Below the pieces are notes generated by a model. It ran no database searches, had not been told where the DNA came from, and saw only the letters and a list, made by a program, of their open reading frames with translations. From Myxococcales bacterium (GTDB taxonomy: Bacteria; Myxococcota_A; Polyangia; Polyangiales; Houyiibacteriaceae): 64,000 nucleotides of DNA. The stretch is taken from the NCBI GenBank assembly GCA_029861865.1, contig JAOTYL010000007.1, forward strand, positions 1 to 64,000, in the 5' to 3' direction. Positions 49,785 to 57,471 of this stretch are shown in pieces (the stretch's first letter is position 1; every line of letters starts with the position of its first letter). The position numbers were made by a program, and so were the translations under genes.

Positions 49785-51800
49785 TCAGCGGTGGTCGGCG
49801 GGGCTGAGGTTCAGGCGACAACGAATTCTTCGGAGCTGGTCCTCTTGCCAAGTCGCGAGGTTCGCTCGTAGAAGCCTGGCGCGTTCCGACTCGCTAGCAG
49901 AGATATCCCGTTCTTCTTCGGGGTCGGTTTTGCGGTCGAAAAAGAGCGATGCATTTGCAGCGCGGTGCTGAATCAGTCGATGACGGCCCTGCGTGATCGC
50001 GATCTTCGGCTCGTAGCCCTTGTTCATGACCCGGATCTGGCGGAGCCGTTCTTCGATCGACTCATCGTCGAGTGCGTCGAAGCGAAAGCTGTCGAACAGC
50101 TCACGCCCTCGAATTGGAAAGGCTTCGGCAAATGAGGGCCGCTCGGCATCGTCGGGATCGAGCGTGAAGAGGCTCTGGGCCGCAATGCCCTGCGGGATCG
50201 GGAGGGCCAAGAAGTGCAGCACCGTGGGAGCGAGGTCGGCGAGCCCGACTCCGACGCTTCGCGTGCCGGGTGCCAGATCCGCATGCCAAAGCAGGAGCGG
50301 AATGTCGGTCATCCACCCATTTAAGTACACGTGGTGGCCCCAATAGGATTGTTCTCCCAGTGCTTCTCCGTGGTCCGAAAAGAAGACAACCAAGCTATCG
50401 TTCAGCCAAAGGTCGTCCTCGAGGTAGCGCATCAACTGGCCGAGCTCTCGGTCGAAGTACGCGACTTCGCTGAGGTAGGCGTTCTTCTTGCCCTGGCCCA
50501 TTCGGGCACTCTGGTGTGTGCGGTATGGATCGTGGGGCGCGTAGTAATGAACCCAGGCCACCACTGTTTGATCTTCATCGCGTGCGGCACGGAGGCGCCC
50601 GATCAAGGTGTCGGTCGCAGCGTCGTCCGTAGGCACGAAATCGATCTTCGTGCCGCGGGCCAATAGCTCCGCAACGATCGGGAGCCTGAACCAGCTGACA
50701 TCGGGCAACACCGCGATCTGTCGATCGACGTGGCCGATCGAACGGGTGAAGATCGTTTCGGGAAGACCGGGAAAGAGATAGAGTTCCGCCGGGCTCAGAC
50801 CGGTGAATGCACTGCCGACGGCAAAGAGCGTCGCTGGGTAAGTGCTCGTGGCATTCGCGAACGAGACCCCGGACTTCGCCCAACGATCGAGCTCGGGGGT
50901 GACCGAACGGTGGCTTGCGACCATTCCGACGACGTCCTTGCGGAGCGCGTCCACCGTGATGATGATCACGTTACGGCGCGCCTCGGGGGCGGCCCACGTC
51001 AACGGCTCTGCGAGGATCGGCCGTCTGTCCGGGCACTTGAGCTCGCCCGATGAAAGCGGGTCGCCGTCGCGGAGACGTGGAATGATGTATAGTCTTGCGA
51101 GAGCGCCTGCACGGCTCTTTGCAATCGTTTCGCGCTCACCCGTCGCGTTGAGATTGGGATCGAACTGCGAGCCCAGGGCGACGAGCAAGCACGCGGTCGC
51201 GCAGCCCACCACGACGGGCCAGTGCCGCCAGTCCCGAACCAAGCCGTGCACCATGGCAGAGCAAAGGACGAATGCGGGAAGGACGAGCTGTGCGATCGAG
51301 AAGTCGTAGGCGCGGTACCGGATGATGGCGAACGCGCAGGCAGTAACCGCGAGGGCACAGAAGAGAAACCAGATGGTGCGCCCCCAGCTGCTCTGCGGGC
51401 GCCGATAACCCCACCAGAGCCACGCCCATCCGGCCCCTCCGACAAGCCCCACGAACGCCATCAAAATCAACCGCCACCAAGCCCGTTGCGGATGGGTGGC
51501 CCAATGGGGACCGGACAACAAGAAGTCGCTCTGACTCCAACCAGCAATCGCGGCGAGTGAGGCGATCAATGCGGTCGATGTCCACTTCACCGCGCCACTT
51601 GCAGACGCCACCGACCACGCGGCCGCTAGCACACAGAACACGGGAACCGAAGCGAGCAGCGCGAGCCAAAGAAGCTGGGTGAGCAGCGCCATCGAGATCG
51701 ATTCGCCGCGGATTGCAAGCTCACCGAACAAGAACCCGGCGCAACCCAGATACGATGCCGCCCACAGCGTCAGCGCGCGTTTCGGAAGGTCACTCGACAT
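49785..51800 (-). CDS. Membrane sulfatase-superfamily protein without the formylglycine motif
   Basis: A 671-residue protein with six or so N-terminal membrane helices (to about residue 220) and a periplasmic sulfatase-fold domain. NVIIITVDALRKDVVG and VVFFSDHGEALGEQ supply metal ligands. At the nucleophile site it has ATSTYPATLFAVGSAFTGL rather than the CxPxR needed for formylglycine, so a Thr or Ser nucleophile and a phospho-substrate are more likely than sulfate ester hydrolysis. GHVDLA-like HHVYLN follows the metal site as in the family. It overlaps the glycosyltransferase gene by 11 bp and probably acts on the same surface glycan or lipid. Confidence 0.78.
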   Translation of the reverse strand: MSSDLPKRALTLWAASYLGCAGFLFGELAIRGESISMALLTQLLWLALLASVPVFCVLAAAWSVASASGAVKWTSTALIASLAAIAGWSQSDFLLSGPHWATHPQRAWWRLILMAFVGLVGGAGWAWLWWGYRRPQSSWGRTIWFLFCALAVTACAFAIIRYRAYDFSIAQLVLPAFVLCSAMVHGLVRDWRHWPVVVGCATACLLVALGSQFDPNLNATGERETIAKSRAGALARLYIIPRLRDGDPLSSGELKCPDRRPILAEPLTWAAPEARRNVIIITVDALRKDVVGMVASHRSVTPELDRWAKSGVSFANATSTYPATLFAVGSAFTGLSPAELYLFPGLPETIFTRSIGHVDRQIAVLPDVSWFRLPIVAELLARGTKIDFVPTDDAATDTLIGRLRAARDEDQTVVAWVHYYAPHDPYRTHQSARMGQGKKNAYLSEVAYFDRELGQLMRYLEDDLWLNDSLVVFFSDHGEALGEQSYWGHHVYLNGWMTDIPLLLWHADLAPGTRSVGVGLADLAPTVLHFLALPIPQGIAAQSLFTLDPDDAERPSFAEAFPIRGRELFDSFRFDALDDESIEERLRQIRVMNKGYEPKIAITQGRHRLIQHRAANASLFFDRKTDPEEERDISASESERARLLRANLATWQEDQLRRIRCRLNLSPADHR

Positions 51801-53580
51801 GGTACTGGTCGACCTTTCTACGGAGAAACGCCTCCTTGGCCGTCGACCGAGACGCAGTGACCGGCGGCTCGAATGCGCTGTGAAATAGCCACCAGCGTGG
51901 GGTCGTCGCTTGCGGGGTCACATTCCACACCTCGATGTCGGTTCCTTCGGTGCGGAGGTCTACCATGAAGTATCCGTCGAACTGTCGGTACGGGTATCGG
52001 GCCGCGAGCTCGATGCGTTCGTTTTCGGGAAGCTCCCCGACCGGAGCGATGAAGACCCAACCATCGATGCCCTGGTCGTTCGTGATATGTGGTCTAGGCC
52101 TTGGTGACCAGCGGTAGGTCGCCCTATCGAGGGTGATGTCAAACCGCGGTTCGAGCCGGCGTGACTGGAGGCTCGGGTGCAGTTGCACGCCGGTGCTACG
52201 AGTCGTCCACGCCTTGACACGTTCGGCGAAACGGAGTTCCGCTCGCCCCGAGTCGTAAGTGTCGATTGCGCCCCGCACCGGCGTGAAAAACCACATCGAG
52301 CCTCCGACGTAACGCCCCTTCGGAACGATTTTTGCGTCGCGTATGGCCAAGGGTAAGAGAAAGATCGCAACACCGAGCGCGGCCGCTGTTGCGAGCTTGT
52401 TCCGTGCGCGGATCGACATGCGGCCTTCGAGCGCTTGGTCGACCCGAGTTTTGATTGCGCGGCCGATCGCGAGTAGAGACGTGGCCACGGCGATCGAAAC
52501 GAACGGAAGCATCGGCCAGGCCCAGTATGAGTGTACGATCGCGCTCCACCGGAAGGTGAGATAATGAGCTAGCCCAGCGACCAGAAACGCGATGGGCACG
52601 AGGTCGCGCGCTTCTGCGGTAGAGCGCGCAAGCCGAGCTCCCCATGCCACGAGCCAGGCTCCACAAAGCGCTAGAATGGTGCCGGTGAACATGAGCTCGG
52701 GGACCACGAGCAGGTGGGTTCGAAACCGCTGCCACGAAAGTGCCCGCCGTGCGTTAAATGTGCCGGTCAGCTCGTCGAGATTCCCCGTCAACAACTCTAC
52801 CAGCGCCAAATGCCCGACGAACAGCAACAACACCCACCCACAAAACCCCCCAAGCTGCAAATAGGGGACAGTCCCCTTTTTCGAGGGGTTAATCGAACGC
52901 TGCTCAACCCTTGGTAAAAGGGGACTGTCCCGTTTTAGTGTGGCGGCCCAGTGGATGGCGATGCAGAGGGCGACGTAATAGGCGGGCCAGTCCCAAGTGG
53001 CCGCCATGGTGAAGGCAGCCAGGAAGAGAATGAAGGGAAGCCATCGCCCTGGTGCGGCGTCCCTCGAGCGCAGGTAGAGATAAAGGGTCAGCAGGCTCCA
53101 GAAGATGAAGCCCGCCGAGTGGCTGGCCATGTTGGTGTAGATCGCATTGATCGGCAGGGCGACGTACACGGCTGCCGCCAAGAGCCCATGACCATCGCTC
53201 CATAGCCGCCGCACCACTGCAAACAGCATGCAGAATGCCGCGACGCTCCAGAATGCGGCGACGAGTCGGATCGAAGACTCATGGTCACCGAAGACGCGAA
53301 CGCTCGCCACGTTGTGAAGGTGAAGCCCCAACGGCGCGTGCGTGTAGAGCCGTTCCTTCTTCGGGGGGACGTTGGCGGTGTCGTATTGAAGTGGAAAGAG
53401 CTCGCCCCATCGCAAGGTGTTGCGTGCGCCGTTGTGGTACGCGGCCCCGTTCCAGCCGTTGTGGCCACGCGTCCACTGGTCGGCCACGCCCCACAGTCCG
53501 AGGAAAACCTGTAACGCGAGCAAGACGGCAAAAGCCGCATAGACGAGCGCTCGCCTGCCACCGACGCGATCAGGCCCCAT
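51790..53580 (-). CDS. GT39/ArnT-like membrane glycosyltransferase carrying a REP insertion
   Basis: A 596-residue protein with about ten membrane helices of the PMT_2 type. The first loop has RGHNGWNGAAYHNGARN, then THAPLGLHLHNVASVRVFGD, the acidic/His loop used by polyprenyl-phosphate-sugar transferases. After helix segments near residue 210 there is a foreign stretch, KRDSPLLPRVEQRSINPSKK, encoded by an inverted pair of REP-like palindromes (52864-52931). It keeps the frame and has no stop, and the next helix begins at GFCGWVLLLFVGHLAL. The tail is a soluble domain. It follows mcd by 33 nt, so it may be the distal end of that operon. Confidence 0.75.
   Translation of the reverse strand: MGPDRVGGRRALVYAAFAVLLALQVFLGLWGVADQWTRGHNGWNGAAYHNGARNTLRWGELFPLQYDTANVPPKKERLYTHAPLGLHLHNVASVRVFGDHESSIRLVAAFWSVAAFCMLFAVVRRLWSDGHGLLAAAVYVALPINAIYTNMASHSAGFIFWSLLTLYLYLRSRDAAPGRWLPFILFLAAFTMAATWDWPAYYVALCIAIHWAATLKRDSPLLPRVEQRSINPSKKGTVPYLQLGGFCGWVLLLFVGHLALVELLTGNLDELTGTFNARRALSWQRFRTHLLVVPELMFTGTILALCGAWLVAWGARLARSTAEARDLVPIAFLVAGLAHYLTFRWSAIVHSYWAWPMLPFVSIAVATSLLAIGRAIKTRVDQALEGRMSIRARNKLATAAALGVAIFLLPLAIRDAKIVPKGRYVGGSMWFFTPVRGAIDTYDSGRAELRFAERVKAWTTRSTGVQLHPSLQSRRLEPRFDITLDRATYRWSPRPRPHITNDQGIDGWVFIAPVGELPENERIELAARYPYRQFDGYFMVDLRTEGTDIEVWNVTPQATTPRWWLFHSAFEPPVTASRSTAKEAFLRRKVDQYHVE
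52864..52931. repeat. Inverted pair of REP-like palindromes (REPIN-like) inside a coding sequence
   Basis: GGGGACAGTCCCC (52864-52876) followed by TTTT, and AAAA followed by GGGGACTGTCCC (52920-52931), are arranged as inverted copies about 43 bp apart. The same 13-mer plus T-run occurs alone at 14352-14364. The pair with its spacer is the layout of REP doublets mobilised by RAYT transposases in other bacteria; no such transposase gene is in this window. It is translated in frame as part of the glycosyltransferase. Confidence 0.75.
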
Positions 53581-53613
53581 CCGTCGCGAGTATGGCCGCT
53601 TGAGCCGAGGGCG

Positions 53614-55227
53614 TCAGCTTTCGAGAAGCCGTCGCGCGACCACGTGAGCCTGGATCTCGTTTGCGCCTTCGAAGATGCTGAGCACCCGCGAGTCCACGAG
53701 AAGCCGAGAAGCGGTGTACTCCTCGGCATATCCGTTGCCGCCGTGGATTTGCACGTTGGCGTCCGCCGACTCCCAGGCCGCCCGAGTCGCCAATAGCTTG
53801 GCCATCCCCGCTTCGAGATCGCAACGCTTCCCCTCGTCTTTTTCACGGGCACTGAAGTAAGTCAGCTGGCGGGCCGCTTCGATGCGAGCGACCATTCGCC
53901 CGATCTTGCGAGCCACCCGCGGGAACCGAAAGATCGGACCCCCGAATTGCTCGCGCTCGTTGGCATAAAGAAGGGCATCTTCGAGCGCAGCTTGCGCCAA
54001 CCCAACGCCACGAGCGGCGGTTTGGATGCGCGCGCTTTCGAAGGTCCGCATCAGCTGTTTGAACCCCGCGCCTTCCTCGCCGCCAAGAAGCGACTCGGGG
54101 GGCAGCTTGAAGTTGTCGAAGCTGAGCTCGTACTCCTTCATGCCACGGTAGCCGAGCACTTTGATCTCGGTTCCGGTCAGCCCCTCATCGACGAACTCAG
54201 GCTCCCCTTCCTCGCCGGTGAGTCGTGTCTTTTCCGCGAGGAACATCGAAAGCCCCCGGTAGCCAGGCTGGTCTGCGTTCGTGCGCGCCAGCAGAGTCAT
54301 CAAATCAGCACGGACCGCGTGCGTGATCCACGTCTTGGCTCCGTTGACGACATAGCTTCCGTCGTCCTGCTTGACCGCCCGAGTACCCAGGTGCGCGAGG
54401 TCCGAACCGATGTTGGGCTCGGTGAAAACGGCAGTCGGAAGAACCTCGCCAGCTGCGATCTTCGGGAGCCACTTCCTTTTTTGTTCCTCGGTGCCGCCGC
54501 CCATGATCAGCTCGGCCGCGATTTCCGCCCGAGTGCCCAAAGAGCCGACGCCGATGTAGCCGCGCGAGAGCTCCTCGGTGACGACGCACATCGCGACCTT
54601 GCTCATACCGAGGCCGCCATACTCCTCTGGAATCGTGAGCCCAAACACGCCTAGCTCGCTCATGTGGTCGACGATGTCCATTGGGATCAGCACGTCATTG
54701 CGGTGGATGTCTTGTGCCTGCGGAATGACTTCGCCGTCGACGAATTTGGCAAACTGTGAACGAATTTCGCCCAGCATCTCGTCGCCGAAGCCTGGGTTTG
54801 CAAAACCATCGTCGCGGGCCCGGGCTGCAAGCTCGAGGTACACCGCCCCGGTGGCATGCTGATCGGCAAACGCAACGACCTCCCGGCGAAGCAGTGTTTC
54901 CATCAGGTCTGCTTCGGTGAGGCCGAGCTCGTCGAGGCCGATGTTTTCGCAAGCGCCGAGGTCGACTCCACCGACCAGAGTTCGTGCCACCTCGCCGACA
55001 TAAGCACGGGCGATCTGGTTCTCATATTCACCGCCTACACGCTCTGCCCAAAGTGCCAGCTGGCGGCAAGCCTCTAGCTCGGTGGCCAAGTAGGCGAGGG
55101 CGTGGGCGCCTAGCTGGTTCTCGTTGAGCTTGCTGCCGTTGATACGGTCTCCGTCGGAGACCCTAGCTTTGATGTTGTCGTGCGCGCGCTGGTAGAAAGC
55201 CTCGATCGACTGGATGACTGCCTGCAT
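53614..55227 (-). CDS. mcd: Acyl-CoA dehydrogenase with N-terminal extension, probable (2S)-methylsuccinyl-CoA dehydrogenase
   Basis: A 537-residue enzyme. About 150 N-terminal residues precede the ACAD core, a feature of methylsuccinyl-CoA dehydrogenases. The core has LPTAVFTEPNIGSDLAHLGT, VVNGAKTWITHAVRAD, and the C-terminal QIHGGNGYAEEYTASRLL with catalytic Glu in LSIFEGANEIQ. It would oxidise methylsuccinyl-CoA to mesaconyl-CoA. ATG 55227 has TAGGAGG 4 nt upstream, and that Shine-Dalgarno overlaps the ccr stop 8 nt away. The position in an ecm-meaB-ccr operon is the main reason for choosing Mcd over another ACAD. Confidence 0.85.
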   Translation of the reverse strand: MQAVIQSIEAFYQRAHDNIKARVSDGDRINGSKLNENQLGAHALAYLATELEACRQLALWAERVGGEYENQIARAYVGEVARTLVGGVDLGACENIGLDELGLTEADLMETLLRREVVAFADQHATGAVYLELAARARDDGFANPGFGDEMLGEIRSQFAKFVDGEVIPQAQDIHRNDVLIPMDIVDHMSELGVFGLTIPEEYGGLGMSKVAMCVVTEELSRGYIGVGSLGTRAEIAAELIMGGGTEEQKRKWLPKIAAGEVLPTAVFTEPNIGSDLAHLGTRAVKQDDGSYVVNGAKTWITHAVRADLMTLLARTNADQPGYRGLSMFLAEKTRLTGEEGEPEFVDEGLTGTEIKVLGYRGMKEYELSFDNFKLPPESLLGGEEGAGFKQLMRTFESARIQTAARGVGLAQAALEDALLYANEREQFGGPIFRFPRVARKIGRMVARIEAARQLTYFSAREKDEGKRCDLEAGMAKLLATRAAWESADANVQIHGGNGYAEEYTASRLLVDSRVLSIFEGANEIQAHVVARRLLES

Positions 55228-55235
55228 GCGTCCTC

Positions 55236-56456
55236 CTACCCGTTCGCCATCGCGGCGCGGGTTTCCTCGAGATTCCGGAGGCCGGGACGTGGGGCGCCGA
55301 CCAAGCACGAGACCGTCCCATGAAGCTTGTTCTCGTACATCAGTTGATGGGCTTCAGGGATTTCGTCCCAGTTGAACAATCGCGTCATGACCGGCTTGAT
55401 CTTCTCTTGAATCACCAGTCGGTTTGCGCGACTCGCAGAATCCGCGTCCGCGAAGTGAGAGCCAATGATCCGCTTTTGGCGCATCCACAGGTGTCGTACG
55501 TCGAAGTTCAGGTTGTAGCCGGTCGTGGCGCCGCAGATCACGATTCGTCCAAACTTCGTGGCGAGAAAGACACTTGCTGGAAAAGTCGCCTTGCCGACGT
55601 GCTCGAACACGACATCGGGCCCTTTGCGTTCTCCGAGGATGTCCCAGATGCGCTTCCCGAAGGCCTTGATATCGGCCGTGTGCGCCTTCTGCTCTTCGGC
55701 GGTCATACCGTCGCGGTACTGGAGAGCAGGGAACTCTTTTCGATTGATGACGCCGTGCGCACCGAGCTGCATCACCAGCTCGGCCTTGTCGTCACTCGAA
55801 ACCACTCCGATCGCGCGAGCGCCCGCCACTTTGCACAGCTGAACTCCGAACACGCCGAGGCCGCCACCAGCGCCCCAAACCAAGACGTCTTCGCCGGGCT
55901 CGATCTCGGCCCTGTCGATCAGCATTCGGTGTGCCGTATAGTAAACGAGCCCGTAGCTTGCGGCCTCCTCCCAACTCAGGTGCGGCGGTTTGGGAAGCAC
56001 CTGCTGGCCCTGTACTTTGGTGAACTGGGCGAACGAGCCATCTGGAGTTTCGTAGCCATATATCGTCTGTAAGTCGTTGGCTCCGGGGTTCACCAGGTGG
56101 TTGCAGTGAAGAACGACTTCGTCGCCGACCTTGTGATCGTTTACCGCCGAGCCGACCGCCCACACGACGCCTGCCGCGTCCGAGCCCGCAATGTGAAAGT
56201 CGAGACCGTGACCCTTTAAGACGTTGACGGGCTTTCCAAGGCCCGCCCAAATGCCATTGAAGTTCACGCCTGCGGCCATGACCTGGACGAGCACTTCGTC
56301 GGGGCCGAGGCTCCACACGGGGACCGTTTCCTCTTGAAAGGATTGCTTGGGTTCTCCGAAGCGCTCTGGCCGGATTAGGTAGGCGTGCATCATTTCGGGC
56401 ACGACGCCTACTTCCGGGAGCTGACCGATGGGTACGATTTTAGGGCGTTCACTCAT
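55236..56456 (-). CDS. ccr: Crotonyl-CoA carboxylase/reductase
   Basis: A 406-residue medium-chain reductase without catalytic zinc. The Ccr-specific stretches are AGVNFNGIWAGLGKP, DFHIAGSDAAGVVWAVG, TIYGYETPDGSFAQF, DVLVWGAGGGLGVFGVQLCK (NADPH site) and RQKRIIGSHFADADSA. The Asn in AGVNFN and the His in GSHFAD correspond, as far as I recall, to residues that hold CO2 in characterised Ccr enzymes. It converts crotonyl-CoA, CO2 and NADPH to ethylmalonyl-CoA. Polyketide extender-unit supply is an alternative role, but neighbours ecm and mcd point to acetyl-CoA assimilation. It begins 7 nt after meaB. Confidence 0.92.
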   Translation of the reverse strand: MSERPKIVPIGQLPEVGVVPEMMHAYLIRPERFGEPKQSFQEETVPVWSLGPDEVLVQVMAAGVNFNGIWAGLGKPVNVLKGHGLDFHIAGSDAAGVVWAVGSAVNDHKVGDEVVLHCNHLVNPGANDLQTIYGYETPDGSFAQFTKVQGQQVLPKPPHLSWEEAASYGLVYYTAHRMLIDRAEIEPGEDVLVWGAGGGLGVFGVQLCKVAGARAIGVVSSDDKAELVMQLGAHGVINRKEFPALQYRDGMTAEEQKAHTADIKAFGKRIWDILGERKGPDVVFEHVGKATFPASVFLATKFGRIVICGATTGYNLNFDVRHLWMRQKRIIGSHFADADSASRANRLVIQEKIKPVMTRLFNWDEIPEAHQLMYENKLHGTVSCLVGAPRPGLRNLEETRAAMANG

Positions 56457-56463
56457 GTCTTCC

Positions 56464-57471
56464 TCATGACGTCTGGCAGAGCTTTGCTACATACTCTCGG
56501 CTCAGACGTTCGCAAAGGCTCAACGGGGTTTCGCCGTCATCGAGCTCTCGCTCGGCGCGGGCCTTGATCTCCGTCAATCCGTGTAGGGTCGAGACCCCAT
56601 GTTCGCCATGCTTGCGCATGAAAAGGTCTAGCATCCACTGCACTTCGCCTCGGTGCCGGCGCGCCTTGAGGGTGGGCTCGAGGTGTTTCCGATGGGCATC
56701 GACCGCATCGATGAGCTCTTCAATTCCGGTCCCTTCGGTGGCGCTCGTCGCGAGGATGGGGGTTTCCCAGTCGCCGTCCTCCCGGCCGCTGACCCCGACC
56801 GCCTGTGCAGTGTGAAGGGCCCCTCTGAGGTCGGCGACCGCGCGCCGGGCGAGCTCCTCTTGGTCGGCTTTGTTCACGACGAGTACGTCTGGGATTTCCA
56901 TGATTCCAGCCTTTAGAAACTGAAGCACATCTCCGCTTCCCGGCTGAATGACCAGCACCACCGTGTCCGCGACGTGCACGATGTCGATCTCCGATTGGCC
57001 GACACCGGTGGTCTCGATCAATACCACGTCGTAGGCGGCTGCAAGAACCCTGACCGCCGAGTTCGCCGCATACGCGAGGCCACCGACTTCCCCGGCGGTA
57101 GCCAGCGAACGGACGAAAAGCCCCGCGTCCGAAGGGTCGAAGCTCATGCGAGCGCGATCTCCGAGCAACGAGCCCCCGGAAACGATGCTCGAAGGGTCGA
57201 CTGCCACGACACCCATCGTCCGGCCCCGTGCCCGGACGGCACGTGCGACCGCCGAGGTCAGAGTGCTCTTGCCGACCCCGGGCGGCCCGGTGAGCCCGAC
57301 TCGATGTCCCCCGATGGCCTTTGGGGCGCTCTTGAGCGACGCGAGCAGCGCGGCGACCCGATCCTGAGCGTCGGCGCGTTTGTCCTCGACGAGGTTGAGT
57401 GCACGGGACACCGCTGCCTTGTCAGCGCGGCGCACCCGGTCAGCGTCATTTGCGGGATCACTCGGCGGCAT
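56464..57471 (-). CDS. meaB: MeaB/ArgK-type GTPase chaperone of a B12-dependent mutase
   Basis: A 335-residue G3E GTPase: Walker A GLTGPPGVGKSTLTSAVARA, VVAVDPSSIVSGGSLLGDRA, switch ETTGVGQSEIDI and base motif VVNKADQEE. MeaB proteins load adenosylcobalamin onto acyl-CoA mutases and protect them from inactivation. The start lies 14 bp inside ecm, so the chaperone is translated together with its client. Length is normal. Confidence 0.93.
   Translation of the reverse strand: MPPSDPANDADRVRRADKAAVSRALNLVEDKRADAQDRVAALLASLKSAPKAIGGHRVGLTGPPGVGKSTLTSAVARAVRARGRTMGVVAVDPSSIVSGGSLLGDRARMSFDPSDAGLFVRSLATAGEVGGLAYAANSAVRVLAAAYDVVLIETTGVGQSEIDIVHVADTVVLVIQPGSGDVLQFLKAGIMEIPDVLVVNKADQEELARRAVADLRGALHTAQAVGVSGREDGDWETPILATSATEGTGIEELIDAVDAHRKHLEPTLKARRHRGEVQWMLDLFMRKHGEHGVSTLHGLTEIKARAERELDDGETPLSLCERLSREYVAKLCQTS

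Noticed and set aside
49785..51800. True sulfatase
   Set aside because: The CxPxR formylglycine motif is absent; the site reads TSTYPATLF.
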